Of a stretch of 64,000 nucleotides of DNA, positions 52,154-60,739 are shown in pieces. Every line of letters starts with the position of its first letter. Positions within the stretch are counted from its first letter, which is position 1. The position numbers were made by a program, and so were the translations under genes. Location: contig JADJCR010000007.1 in assembly GCA_016703125.1 (NCBI GenBank), positions 82,274 through 146,273 on the forward strand, read 5' to 3'. Source of the stretch: Micrococcales bacterium. GTDB taxonomy: Bacteria; Actinomycetota; Actinomycetes; S36-B12; UBA10799. The notes under the pieces were generated by a model. The model saw nothing but the letters and a program-made list of their open reading frames with translations. It had not been told where the DNA came from and searched no databases.

Positions 52154-52495
52154 CTACGTGGCGGCGTTGATCACACTGAAGCTCAGTTGCCATGCCTCAT
52201 GGGTCGCGCCGTTGACGCTCAACCGCCAGGTATAGCGACCCGCCGGCAACCCCAGGCCGCCCACGTTGAAGGCGATCGGAAGGTCGATGGGGATCCCCGG
52301 TTCGATCCCGGCGGGCCTCCCGACCTCCGTTCGAGCCTGTGCCCGGACAGCGGCGCCTTCGGAGTCCCTCACCGCATGACCGTCCTGCGTCAGCAACTGC
52401 AGGTCCAACTCGATCGGGGCATTCGTCTGTTCCCAGGGGACCAGCAGGAGCAGGGCGATGGATGTACCCGGCGGAAGGCCTGGACCGAAGAATGC
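52154..52495 (-). pseudogene. DUF6941-like gene, C-terminal fragment
   Basis: The minus strand gives LPPGTSIALLLLVPWEQTNA, PIELDLQLLTQDGHAV, EVGRPAGIEPGIPIDLPIAF and LGLPAGRYTWRLSVNG, the closing strands of a DUF6941-type beta-sandwich. It ends at 52154. The N-terminus is replaced at ~52496 by the capF fragment. A second, shorter copy is at 54995. Confidence 0.6.
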
Positions 52496-53018
52496 GCAGG
52501 CGGATCTCGCCCTGCCCGGAGAGGACAAGGAACCGCTCCACCTTGTGTCGGTGCCAGTGCTGGCCGCGGGTGAAGCCGGGGTTTCGTGGAGTAGAAGACC
52601 TGGGTCTGTCCGCCCGCGCCTTTGGCGGCCTCAACGAGGCCCTCGCGGCTGCGGACGGCTTCGGGTGGATCGGGAAGTGCGTGGGGAAGGTCGCCGAGCG
52701 GTAGGTGTTGAAGATTTTTTTCGTGGAGGCATCCGACAGGTCCGGCAGCGGCCTGGTCCGTTACTCAGCGGCGATGGTCGTCAGCCGCTCGGCGACCTCG
52801 CTGAGCATGGTCTGCCGGCCGGCAACCTCGATCTGTCCAGGAGTGGGGGAGAGTGCCTGATCCAGGAGCAGGGCGGCGATCAGGCCCACGTGGACCAGTG
52901 GCAGCGGCTTGTCGGCGACAACCGTGGGGGTCTGCCCGGCCGCCAGTGCGTGGCAGAACGTGGCGACCACCGAGTTGTAGTTCGGCATCCCGTGCTCGCC
53001 GAAGAGGTTAGGCATACG
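52496..53018 (-). pseudogene. capF: Internal fragment of capF
   Basis: Matches the middle of the intact capF at 61857: MPNLFGEHGMPNYNSVVATF (53018), DKPLPLVHVGLIAALLLDQA and, in other frames, GFTRGQHWHRHKVERFLVLS ending near 52500. At least one shift and a short deletion separate the SDR part from the cupin part. It starts at 53018, where an IS21-like element begins, and ends at the DUF6941 fragment. A relic of a rearranged capsule locus. Confidence 0.8.
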
Positions 53019-53617
53019 GCACCACCAGGCGGGTGCCGGTGAACACCCCGATGGTCAGTTTCGAGTCCGGGCAGTACTCGGTGCCCCACCAACTGCTCGG
53101 CCAAACGGTATGGGTGCGGGTGCATGGGGCTGGGGACGGTGAGCAGGTCGTGATCACCCACCTCGGTGACCGCGGCCCAGTCGAGGTGGCACGGCATCTA
53201 CGGGCCGCGCCGGGCAGCCCCCGGGTCGACGACGGGCATTTCCCGCCCGCGCCCGAGGGCGCGCTGGAGCGCACGCCGCGCCCGCGTACCACCGGGGAGT
53301 TGGCGTTCCTGGCGATCGGACCCGGCGCGGGTCTGTGGTTGACCGAAGCGGCCGAGGCCGGCACTGCCCGGATCCGGATCAAGATGGCCCAGGCGGTGGA
53401 ACTGGCCGGGCTGTTCGGTGCCGGCGAGGTCGACGCCGCGCTCGGACACGCCGCGGTGCACGGCCGGTTCGCCGAAACCGATCTGGCCTCGATCCTGGAC
53501 CACCGCGCCACCCGGCCCGCGGGCGGGACACGCCAGGCAGGTGAGCAGGCCAGCCTGACCCAGGGCACCACCGCCTGGGCCGCGCTCGGCCAGTCCCGTG
53601 AGGAGAACTCACGATGA
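53019..53617 (+). pseudogene. istA: IstA transposase, C-terminal part
   Basis: The open frame begins at the junction, without a start codon, as TTRRVPVNTPMVSFESGQYS, VPHQLLGQTVWVRVHGAG and a long acidic/Ala-rich C-terminus ending at 53617. This is the last ~200 residues of IstA (beta-barrel and C-terminal helix). The catalytic DDE core is missing. The stop overlaps the istB ATG (ATGA) as in intact IS21 elements. Confidence 0.8.
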
Positions 53618-54411
53618 TCACCACCACGACCCCCGAGATCGGCGCCGGCCCGGCCCCGGCCCTGCCCGCAGAACTCACCGAACTGCTGCGGCGGATGCGG
53701 CTACCTCACATGCGCGAAGCTGCCCCCGAGGTACTGGCCACGGCGAAGGCCCAACGCTGGGACCCGGCCGAGGTGCTGCGGGTGCTGCTGGCCGAGGAAG
53801 TGACCGGCCGGGAACGTTCCGCGCTGGCCACCCGCCGGGCCGCGGCCTGGTTCCCCACCGGTAAAACCTTCGACGCCTGGAACCCCGACGCCTCCTCGAT
53901 CCCCAAGCCGACCCAGCAGGCGCTGCGCACCCTGGAATGGGTGCACCGCCGGGAGAACCTGGTCGTCTGCGGGCCGTCGGGCACCGGCAAGACGTTCCTG
54001 CTCGAAGCCTTGGGCCAGCAAGCCGTCGAAGCCGGGTTGCACGTGGCCTGGCTACGCCTGGAAGACCTCGGGGTGCTGCTACGCCGGCACCGCGCCGACG
54101 ACACCGTCGCCAAAGCCATCACCCGGCTGCTGAAAGCCGAACTGGTCATCGTTGACGATATCGGGCTGCTTCCGGTGGCCACCGACGCCGCCGAAGGCCT
54201 CTACCGCCTGGTCGACGCCGCCTACGAGAAACGCTCGATCGCCCTGTCGTCGAACCTGCACCCCTCCGGGTTCGACGAGCTCATGCCCAAAACGCTGGCC
54301 ACCGCCACCGTCGACCGGCTGCTGCACCACGCCCACGTCTGCCAAACCAGCGGCGACAGCGTCCGGCTCACCCAAGCCCTCGCAGGCAAAGGGGTGAGGC
54401 CCCTGCCATAG
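53614..54411 (+). CDS. istB: IstB-like ATP-binding protein
   Basis: 265 residues. An N-terminal helical domain (LTELLRRMRLPHMREAAPEV) is followed by an AAA+ domain with Walker A CGPSGTGKTFLLEAL, Walker B ELVIVDDIGLLP and sensor region SIALSSNLHPSGFDEL. IstB assists IstA in transposition. The gene is complete, but its partner is not, so the element cannot move by itself. Confidence 0.93.
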   Translation: MITTTTPEIGAGPAPALPAELTELLRRMRLPHMREAAPEVLATAKAQRWDPAEVLRVLLAEEVTGRERSALATRRAAAWFPTGKTFDAWNPDASSIPKPTQQALRTLEWVHRRENLVVCGPSGTGKTFLLEALGQQAVEAGLHVAWLRLEDLGVLLRRHRADDTVAKAITRLLKAELVIVDDIGLLPVATDAAEGLYRLVDAAYEKRSIALSSNLHPSGFDELMPKTLATATVDRLLHHAHVCQTSGDSVRLTQALAGKGVRPLP

Positions 54412-54524
54412 CCCCGACCGTGGTGGCCACACTCCGTGCAGAACCCATGGCCATCACCGGGCAAAACTCGTGACCGCCACCGGGCGGGTTTCATGTCCGC
54501 CACCGGGCAGAGACCAACGTCCCT

Positions 54525-54617
54525 CGACACACCGGCCGATACGAACCCGCCACGCCCAATTTTCTCGAACACCCCAAAATCAGACCCGCCGCCACGCCGA
54601 ACAAAATGCGACAGCCT
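54525..54617. mobile_element. Right end of a second IS1182-like copy
   Basis: About 90 bases nearly identical to 50690-50773 (CGAACCCGCCACGCCCAATT ...) ending in the same GCGACAGCCT. It is followed by the same REP half (CTGGGTTGCC, then TTACCCAACATCCCC, to ~54650). The rest of this copy has been replaced by the IS21-like element. Confidence 0.65.
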
Positions 54618-54756
54618 CTGGGTTGCCTCCGGTTACCCAACATCCCCGCCCCGTCGCCACACTGCAGCGAGAATAACGGGATACGTGCAAACGGGCTGAA
54701 AGCCCCGGTTGGCCGGGCAAAGCCGATCTGGGCCGTCCACGGATGAGCGGCCAGCG

Positions 54757-54862
54757 GCAGGCCCAGGACGGCAGGAGGGGGCGTCTACGTGATCCAACGC
54801 GATCGACTCAACCCCTATGCCGACACTTCGGATACGTCGGTTCCTGGACCTGCCGCTACTTG
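54757..54862. repeat. Dispersed ~105-bp repeat
   Basis: GCGGCAGGCCCAGGACGGCA, GGGGGCGTCTACGTGATCCA and TTCCTGGACCTGCCG recur at 58075-58190 and, weaker, at 48441. No coding sense is apparent. The stretch 54651-54994 otherwise contains no gene I can support. Confidence 0.55.
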
Positions 54863-54994
54863 CCCACGCGCGCACGGTGGTGAGTCACCATCCGTTCGCA
54901 GCCCCCGAGGTTGGTTGCCTCCTCAGAATCCCCGAATCCGGATGACTCTAGCTGTTGCCAACTCAGCCTTCAGCGGGTCGTCAGGTCGTGGCTG

Positions 54995-55165
54995 CGGCGT
55001 TGATCGCGCTGAAGCTCAGTTGCCACGCCTCATGGGTTGAACCGTTGACGCTCAACCGCCAGGTATAGCGCCCCGCCGGCAACCCAAGACCGCCCACGTT
55101 GAATGCGATCGGAAGGTCGATGGGGACCCGGGTTCGATTCCGGCTGGCCTACCGACTTCGGTTCG
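54995..55165 (-). pseudogene. Second, shorter DUF6941-like fragment
   Basis: About 165 bases closely match 52150-52320 (coding the LPAGRYTWRLSVNG end and PIDLPIAFNVGG region), with small indels that break the frame. It joins directly to a different fragment at ~55170. Confidence 0.6.
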
Positions 55166-55169
55166 AGCC

Positions 55170-55260
55170 TGGATCACGAAACACCTCGGCGCTGAAGCGG
55201 CGGTTGCGGCGCGCGACGCCGGCCCTAATCGACCCTCCACTTCCTGGTGAAGGAGTACGC
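55170..55260 (-). pseudogene. Degraded copy of the 56990-57080 gene junction
   Basis: The minus strand carries a broken EAYSFTRKWRVD-like end (compare EAYSFTKKWTVKR at 57028) followed by RRNRRFS (compare the first residues of the Xre gene at 57020). So the junction of two neighbouring genes was copied and then decayed. Confidence 0.5.
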
Positions 55261-55309
55261 CTGGCATTGATCGTGACCTTGGCCTTGTTCGTCTCCACCC
55301 GACGCGTAC

Positions 55310-56536
55310 CTACTCGACTCCGCTTCTCAAGACCCGTAGAACGGCGCTGCAAGCGTAGAGCCGTCCGTAATTGCGCCCGGTGATCTCCTGCACATAACCG
55401 AGTTCCTCGAGGCGCTGGAGCGCCGCATTGGCCGGCGGGTATGTAACTCCGTGCAGAGAGGCAGCCTGTGAAGGGGAGATGACCGGATAGCCGATGAGAT
55501 CCCTTGCTATCTGCAGGATGACCCCCTTCGCTCGCGTGGCATGCAATGCGTCGAGCATGGAGTTGCGAATGTCGATCAGTGTGTCGATCCTGCGCAGGGA
55601 ATCCTCGGCCTGATCCTTGACCGCCTCTGCGAAGAACTGCACCCAGGGATCGAACTCGCCGCTGCGAGTGGTGCTCAGCAGTAGATCCTTGTAGAGGTCC
55701 TTGCGTGGCTCGAGCCACGGTGACAGATTCAGTACCGGGTGCGTGAGCGCTCCCGCGTCAACCAGCTGAAGGACAACGATGAGCCGGCCCAGCCGGCCGT
55801 TGCCGTCACTGAACGGGTGCAGTGTCTCGAACTGGTAGTGCCCGATGGCGGCCTTGGCGATCAGTGGGGTGTCGTCCGTCGAGGGATCGAGGTTCAGCCA
55901 CTTCTCCCACTCACTCATCCCGGCCCGCAGAAGATCTCCGGGGGGCGGGGGGACGAACCGGGATTCCTCGATGCCGAGCCGTTTCTCTCCGATGTATACC
56001 TGTCGTTCCCGGAGCCTGCCGGCGTCGTTGGAGTCGCCGCGGGTGCCCTGGACGAGGATGGCCTGGAGTTCAGCGATCAGCGTGAGGCAGATGGGCTTGG
56101 TGTCCAGCAACTCAAGGCCGCGCTGGGCCGCCTTGACGTAGTTGAGGATCTCGCGCTCCTCCTCGGTGCGGTCTTTCTCTTGGACGTATTCCGCCTCCAT
56201 GACCGAGTCCAGTGGCGCGTAGGTACCCTCCAAAGCACTCGTGCTCACTGCCTCCCGGTAGAGCGATGGGCGCACCAAGAGGTTCGGATTGGGAAGGCGC
56301 CCAGTCGCGGCATCCAATCGGCCGAGGGAACGCTCAGCCTCCGCAATGACTTTGACAGTCCGTGAAGCGAGTTCCACGTGGTTCGGCAGGGGCTTGGGAA
56401 TGAAGGCGAAATGTCGGTATTCCCGGTCGAGGAACGTGTCGAAACCCGCGATGGGTGCCAGGCCGCCCATCGGGCTGTGCCGGAAACTGGCGATATCCAC
56501 GCGACTCAAATCCGTCCTATGAATCCTCGTAATCAA
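55310..56536 (-). CDS. Fic family AMP-transferase with wHTH
   Basis: 408 residues. The Fic core HPFSDGNGRLGR (around residue 238) is complete. The inhibitory helix motif STSALEGT in the N-terminal part marks a class II Fic with autoinhibition. The C-terminal ~70 residues (ISPSQAASLHGVTYPPANAA and LQRLEELGYVQEITGRN) form a winged HTH. Such proteins transfer AMP to target proteins and may repress their own promoter. The start is taken at TTG 56536, just after a strong palindrome; ATGs upstream are closed by stops. No separate antitoxin gene is seen. Confidence 0.88.
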   Translation of the reverse strand: MITRIHRTDLSRVDIASFRHSPMGGLAPIAGFDTFLDREYRHFAFIPKPLPNHVELASRTVKVIAEAERSLGRLDAATGRLPNPNLLVRPSLYREAVSTSALEGTYAPLDSVMEAEYVQEKDRTEEEREILNYVKAAQRGLELLDTKPICLTLIAELQAILVQGTRGDSNDAGRLRERQVYIGEKRLGIEESRFVPPPPGDLLRAGMSEWEKWLNLDPSTDDTPLIAKAAIGHYQFETLHPFSDGNGRLGRLIVVLQLVDAGALTHPVLNLSPWLEPRKDLYKDLLLSTTRSGEFDPWVQFFAEAVKDQAEDSLRRIDTLIDIRNSMLDALHATRAKGVILQIARDLIGYPVISPSQAASLHGVTYPPANAALQRLEELGYVQEITGRNYGRLYACSAVLRVLRSGVE

Positions 56537-56566
56537 TTCATAGGTTATGGCATAAACCTATGAATT
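56535..56566. promoter_or_regulatory. Perfect AT-rich palindrome at the Fic start
   Basis: AATTCATAGGTT (56535-56546) and AACCTATGAATT (56555-56566) are exact reverse complements, 8 bases apart. Strikingly AT-rich for this genome. It likely serves as operator for the wHTH of the Fic protein; TAACCT within it could be the -10 box. Confidence 0.65.
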
Positions 56567-56591
56567 ACAGTTGTGAAACTATAGTCTGTGG

Positions 56592-57020
56592 TCAAGACCC
56601 CTGCCTCACCCCGCCCCGCCGCCACACCGCGGCCAACTCCCCGGCGGTCACCCCGTACACCCGGGCCATCCGGCGGGGATCCGGCGGTAGTTCAACCCCG
56701 GCCTCCACCCGCGCCAGCACGGCGGGCTCGATGCCCAACCGCCCAGCCGCCTGCCCCCGCGTCCAGCCCAGGGTCTCCCGCAACCGCCGCAGGTCCTCGG
56801 CCTCGGCCGGGCCGGGCTGCTCGAGGTCCTCGAACCCCATCCCCAGCGCCTGCGCCACCCGCAACTGGGTGGAGGCTTTCGGTGCCCGGGCACCGGTCTC
56901 CCAGGCCTTCACCGTGGCCGCGGACACCCCGACCTGCTCGCCGAGTTGGGCCCGGGTCCAGCCGGCCCGCTCACGGGCATCCCGCAGAGCGTAGTGGCTG
57001 AACCGCCGGTTGCGTCGCAC
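56592..57020 (-). CDS. Protein with two consecutive Xre-type HTH domains
   Basis: 142 residues from GTG 57020. First HTH: RAGWTRAQLGEQVGVSAATV then KAWETGARAPKASTQLRVAQ. Second: ETLGWTRGQAAGRLGIEPAV then LARVEAGVELPPDPRRMARV. The short tail is ELAAVWRRGGVRQGS. It is probably a transcriptional regulator binding extended sites. It starts eight bases after the stop of the secreted gene at 57028. Confidence 0.8.
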   Translation of the reverse strand: MRRNRRFSHYALRDARERAGWTRAQLGEQVGVSAATVKAWETGARAPKASTQLRVAQALGMGFEDLEQPGPAEAEDLRRLRETLGWTRGQAAGRLGIEPAVLARVEAGVELPPDPRRMARVYGVTAGELAAVWRRGGVRQGS

Positions 57021-57027
57021 CCCGGGC

Positions 57028-58014
57028 CTACCGCTTCACCGTCCACTTCTTGGTGAACGAATACGCCTCGTACCCGTCGGTGGCGGGGGCGCTCAGCCGC
57101 AGTTTCACGTACAGCCGCTTGGCCTTGCCGGTGGTCCGGATCGCCAGCTTCCCGGTCTTGTAGCTGACTTCCTGGTTGGCGTACTTGGCCTTCCCACCCT
57201 TGGCGGATTTCTTGGTCGACCAGCTCAGTTTCGCGGTGGCCTTCTTGCCGGCGTTGGTGACCACGGCCTTCTTCAGCAGCACGGTCTTGCCCTTGGCCTT
57301 GACCTTCTGCGGCAGCTTCACGTCGGCGGTCTGTGCCTGCGGCACGGGCTTGGCGCCGGGCAGGGTCATCGTCCCGGTGAGGTACCAGCCCATGCCCTGC
57401 GACAGGTCGTAGGCGATGTTGGCGGCCAGGCAACCGGCCGGGGTGACATCGATCGCGTTCGGCGCGGCGTAGGTGGTGCTGGCCACCGCGAACGCACCGG
57501 TGGCCGGGTCGTAGTTCTTCCCCGCGGCCTGCCCGCCGAGCTTCTCGGTGGCCTGCGAGGACAACTGCACGTTGCCGGTCAGCCGGCACTGCGAGGCCCC
57601 GGCGGTGAGCAGCACATCGTAGGCAAGAGCCAGGTCGACCTTGCCGGCCGCGTCGACCGTGCCGGTGATGTTCTTCGCGGTCACCGCACTGCTGGCGTTG
57701 AGAAACAGCCCGGTGAGCGCCGGCCACGTCTGCCCGGCGGCGGGGAACGACAGGGCCGTGCCGGTCAGGCTGCCGTCCTTCCAGGACACCGCACCCTGCG
57801 AGGTCAGGTAGGTGTAGGGGGGCGCGGCCCGCTTGGCCAGGTAGGTGTAACTGCAGTTCGGGACGAATGAGTCGGTCTGGCTGGACCCCTCCGCACAGAC
57901 ACCCAGGGAGACCTCAGCCGGCCCATCGGTCAGATCAACGGCTCCAGCGGGGGGGGGTCCGATCAAAGCGGTGGCGGCGAGCACTCCAGCCGCAGTCAGT
58001 CCGATCGTGCGCAT
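57028..58014 (-). CDS. Secreted beta-rich protein of unknown function
   Basis: 328 residues. Signal peptide MRTIGLTAAGVLAATALIGP. The mature part has disulfide candidates (LGVCAEGSSQ, VPNCSYTYL; SQCRLTGNV, AGCLAANIA) and a lipocalin- or beta-barrel-like run of strands. It ends in a basic domain (LLKKAVVTNAGKKATAKLSW ... AYSFTKKWTVKR) like other exoproteins here. Function unknown. Confidence 0.65.
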   Translation of the reverse strand: MRTIGLTAAGVLAATALIGPPPAGAVDLTDGPAEVSLGVCAEGSSQTDSFVPNCSYTYLAKRAAPPYTYLTSQGAVSWKDGSLTGTALSFPAAGQTWPALTGLFLNASSAVTAKNITGTVDAAGKVDLALAYDVLLTAGASQCRLTGNVQLSSQATEKLGGQAAGKNYDPATGAFAVASTTYAAPNAIDVTPAGCLAANIAYDLSQGMGWYLTGTMTLPGAKPVPQAQTADVKLPQKVKAKGKTVLLKKAVVTNAGKKATAKLSWSTKKSAKGGKAKYANQEVSYKTGKLAIRTTGKAKRLYVKLRLSAPATDGYEAYSFTKKWTVKR

Positions 58015-58074
58015 TGTTGTCCTCCCCGATTCCCCAACTTGCGATCGACTCTAGCGGCTTGCGGGGTGCGCACA

Positions 58075-58190
58075 GCGGCAGGCCCAGGAGGACACGTGGG
58101 GGCGTCTACGTAATCCAGCGCGACCAGCTCAACCCCGATGCCGGCTCTTCGGATAAGTCACTTCCTGGACCTGCCGACAACAGGGTAGCG
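58075..58190. repeat. Dispersed ~105-bp repeat, intact copy
   Basis: Best match to 54757-54862 (shared GCGGCAGGCCCAGGA, GGGGGCGTCTACGT, TTCCTGGACCTGCCG). It lies between the secreted gene start and the end of the DprA-type cassette. Confidence 0.55.
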
Positions 58191-58214
58191 CAGTAGAAAA
58201 GGACTGCGGCCGAA

Positions 58215-58538
58215 TCAGGCGGTCAGCAGTTTCCTTGCCTTGCTGCCCCTGCGCAGCGGCGCATCCGGCGCTGTCACGTGGACATCGCGGACGCTCAGAT
58301 CGTCTTGAAGAACGGCGAGTTGATGCACCCCATCGGGACCGATGAGGTAGTACAACTCCAAGAAATCGACTCTTTCGTGAAAGAAGGGGATCTCCACGCG
58401 GTACAGCTGGGTGAAGTCGTCGTTCACAGTCAGGCGCAGCCCGCGGGGCGTGGTGATCAGGTTCGCGTCCACGGGCACTTGGTCGACGGACAGCGTGAGG
58501 GTATCGGACTCCCTGCCATAACTGGCGTCAAATCTCAT
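58215..58538 (-). CDS. Small protein, last gene of the DprA-type cassette
   Basis: 107 residues. MRFDASYGRESDTLTLSVDQ, PRGLRLTVNDDFTQLYRVEI and DFLELYYLIGPDGVHQLAVL give an all-beta, acidic fold reminiscent of DUF2283-like small proteins, though not clearly a member. A basic C-terminal tail (LRRGSKARKLLTA) ends it. Its ATG overlaps the preceding HEPN-like gene by 11 bases, so it belongs to the operon. It could be an antidote or accessory subunit; this is inferred from position only. Confidence 0.55.
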   Translation of the reverse strand: MRFDASYGRESDTLTLSVDQVPVDANLITTPRGLRLTVNDDFTQLYRVEIPFFHERVDFLELYYLIGPDGVHQLAVLQDDLSVRDVHVTAPDAPLRRGSKARKLLTA

Positions 58539-58987
58539 CGGCCGCTCCGCCTTTCCCCGGTTCCTCATACTGCATCCTGTCCGCGACCTGTGCCAGACGC
58601 TCATGGAAGTGCTCGACGCGCGCGTCCCATGACTGCGGGGTGCAGGTACCTCGAGACTGCGCCGTTCGATGCCATCGGTTTGGCGCCGAAGACCGATTCC
58701 TCTCCCGCGGTGCTGGCCGCCAGGAGCGCGTTGACGGCATCCAGAGACCTGCGGGATCCGTGAGCGATCACGTTCCGCAGGCAGTCCACCAACTCCACGA
58801 CCTTGTGGTCCGCGAGTGGCAGATCTCGTACCCGAGCGCGCCAGGGTCCTGCTAGGTGGGCCTCGCTCTTCTGCACCCACACACTCCTGCCGGATGAGCT
58901 GGCGGGTAGGGAGATGTTCCTTCCTGCAGCATCCAGCCCACGCAACCAGCGTCTCAACTGGAGCGATGCCCGCCTGGGGCCGGACAT
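58528..58987 (-). CDS. HEPN-like helical protein, one frameshift
   Basis: About 152 residues after mending one shift at 58637-58640 (one G too many). The helical body contains DHKVVELVDCLRNVIAHGSR, with RNVIAH matching the R-x4-H motif of HEPN RNases, then RSLDAVNALLAAS. After the shift the end reads QSWDARVEHFHERLAQVADR to 58528. The ATG at 58987 overlaps the phosphoribosyltransferase end by 34 bases. A toxin-like RNase is possible, but the fold assignment rests on this short motif. Confidence 0.5.
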
Positions 58988-59716
58988 ACCTGCGGGTCGT
59001 AGCCCACGTTCGGGTGGGTCTTGAGGAACGCCGCAGTCGCGGATGAGTCTTCGAGCCACCGAGCAACGATGAGTGCCGTGACCGCATGGGCACCGGATTC
59101 CTTGAGACTCCATGCAGCGGACTGGACATTGGACCCAGTGGTCCAGGTGTCGTCGATCAGGAGCACATGACCACCGGCAACCTCAGGGGCTGCGAACTTG
59201 GTCGGGTCGATCACGCGTCCAGGTGCCTGTCCAGTTGAGATGAGTCGAACTTCGTCCAGGCCTGCTGCGGTCAGCCACCCCCGCACGAGATCGCCGAGAG
59301 GATGCTCGGTGCGCAATTTCGTCGATGGCACCACGCAGTAGTGGCTGAACGGGACGCCAGCCTCCAGGCACCGCCGATGCAGATGGAAAGCGGCCAACAA
59401 GAGAAGTTGCACGACTGTGCGGCGCTGATCGCCAGGTGTGGCTGCTGTGGGCTGCTTGTAGCCGAAGAGCAGTTGCCGCGACTGGTAGGTGTCGCCTCCG
59501 TATGCAAGAAGCGCCACCTGATCCGCGAGTTTGGGGGGTCCGGGGGTGTTCGGACCCAATTGAGGGCTGTGGCACCGGTAGCACTCGACGTAGCCGGCGT
59601 CGATCGGCCGCAGGCATGTTGCGCAGACTCTCGGACCACGCGGGGACATTGCCCAAGTAGCCCCCCACCAGTCGAGTGACCAGTTCGACCAGGGTGCGCT
59701 CAGACTCGCTTGTCAT
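58954..59716 (-). CDS. Zinc-ribbon phosphoribosyltransferase (ComF-like), one frameshift
   Basis: About 253 residues. ATG 59716 gives MTSESERTLVELVTRLVGGY, then one surplus G/C at 59642-59645 must be removed to continue PRGPRVCATCLRPIDAGYVE. CATC and CYRCH make a zinc ribbon. The PRPP-binding loop is VLLIDDTWTTGSNVQSA. Middle segment HYCVVPSTKLRTEHPLGDLV. ATGA overlap with the DprA-like gene. It is typical of PRTases linked to DprA-like proteins, and a nucleotide-modifying reaction is likely; the base substrate is unknown. Confidence 0.75.
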
Positions 59717-60595
59717 CCCGTCAGGCCCAGACCAAGCCCCTCGATCTGGCTGGCCAGTGGCAGGCTCAGTTCCAGGGCCAGGTCGACCGCGTCAGCCGCA
59801 TCGCTCGCAACGACGACACCGGGTTTGCTCACGAGGGCCTGCCCCCATGTCGTGCCCGTGGAGACGGCTCGGCTCAGAATCACTGGACGGCCGTGCGCAA
59901 CCGCCAAGCGGGCCTGGATTCGGGTGCCGCTTGTCTCGCCAGCCTCGACGATGATTGAGGCTCGCCCGTAGCCCGACATGATGGCATTGCGCATGGGAAA
60001 GGATCGCTTCGAGGGTGGAGCGTCAGGCCAGAACTGGCTCAGCAGCAGCCCCTCGCGCGCGATGCGCTGCTGCAGCTCGGCGTTTGCCGGCGGATAGGTT
60101 CGCCGAATCCCTGTGCCGATCACGGCCACGGTCCGTCCCCCGGCGGCAAGTACTGTCTCGTGTGCCGCCGCATCGATCCCCAACGCGAGCCCTGCCACCA
60201 CGCTCACCCGAGTCGACAAGGCCCCGGTGACTGCCGTGCGAATTCCAGCCCTTCGGCAGTCGGGTGCCGGGTCCCCACCACGCTGACTGCCCGGTCGCTC
60301 GCCCGGAGTGGACCCTTGGCCAGAACAGAACGGGCGGCATCTCGTGGATCGGAGTTGGGCAGGGAAGCCATCGTCCATGAAGGTCAGGAACCCAAGACCT
60401 CAGCCGCCAACCGGCGATGTCGCGCTGTGCCAGTTCAAGATCTGCGTGGACAGGGAAGAGCCCATCATCGACCCCCAGCACCGCCCGAGCGCTTCCAGCA
60501 GCCTCGACCACGGATTCGATTACGTGGGCATAGGAGTCGCCCTGACGCAGCAGCGTCACCAGCGCTGCGCGCTCCTGATCGTCCCAATCAGCCAT
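59713..60595 (-). CDS. DprA/SLOG-type nucleotide-binding protein, frameshifted
   Basis: Start ATG 60595 (MADWDDQERAALVTLLRQGD, SVVEAAGSARAVL, a DprA-type N-terminal helix bundle). Two or more shifts (60313-60326 and ~60230-60240) are needed to pass through VSVVGTRHPTAEGLEFAR to VSVVAGLALGIDAAAHETVL. The Rossmann core continues TVAVIGTGIRRTYPPANAEL, FPMRNAIMSGYGRASIIVEA and ETSGTRIQARLAVAHGRPVI. All DprA motifs are present. It is isolated from the usual dprA operon and coupled to a PRTase, so it is probably not the transformation factor. Either decayed or affected by sequence errors. Confidence 0.7.
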
Positions 60596-60739
60596 GTGCT
60601 CACGATAAGGGCACCCCGTGACATTGTCTTCGATCATGTGCACGGCTGCCCCAGGGTGTTGGCGGACTGTGGGGAGGCGAAGTTGCCGCTAACCCGTTCT
60701 GTCGCGGGAAGTGTGACCCTGCCCTCACGAGCAGGGGAG

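Larger units (their letters stand above)
53019..54524 (+). mobile_element. IS21-like element lacking its left part
   Basis: Contains the end of istA, complete istB and ~110 bases of non-coding sequence with CACCGGGC repeats. The left end and most of istA are missing: the capF fragment joins directly to istA. Confidence 0.7.

Noticed and set aside
55137..55160. A GGTTCGATTCC sequence resembling a tRNA T-arm
   Set aside because: No acceptor stem, D-arm or anticodon arm around it; the same sequence is coding (PAGIEPG) in the DUF6941-like copy at ~52300.
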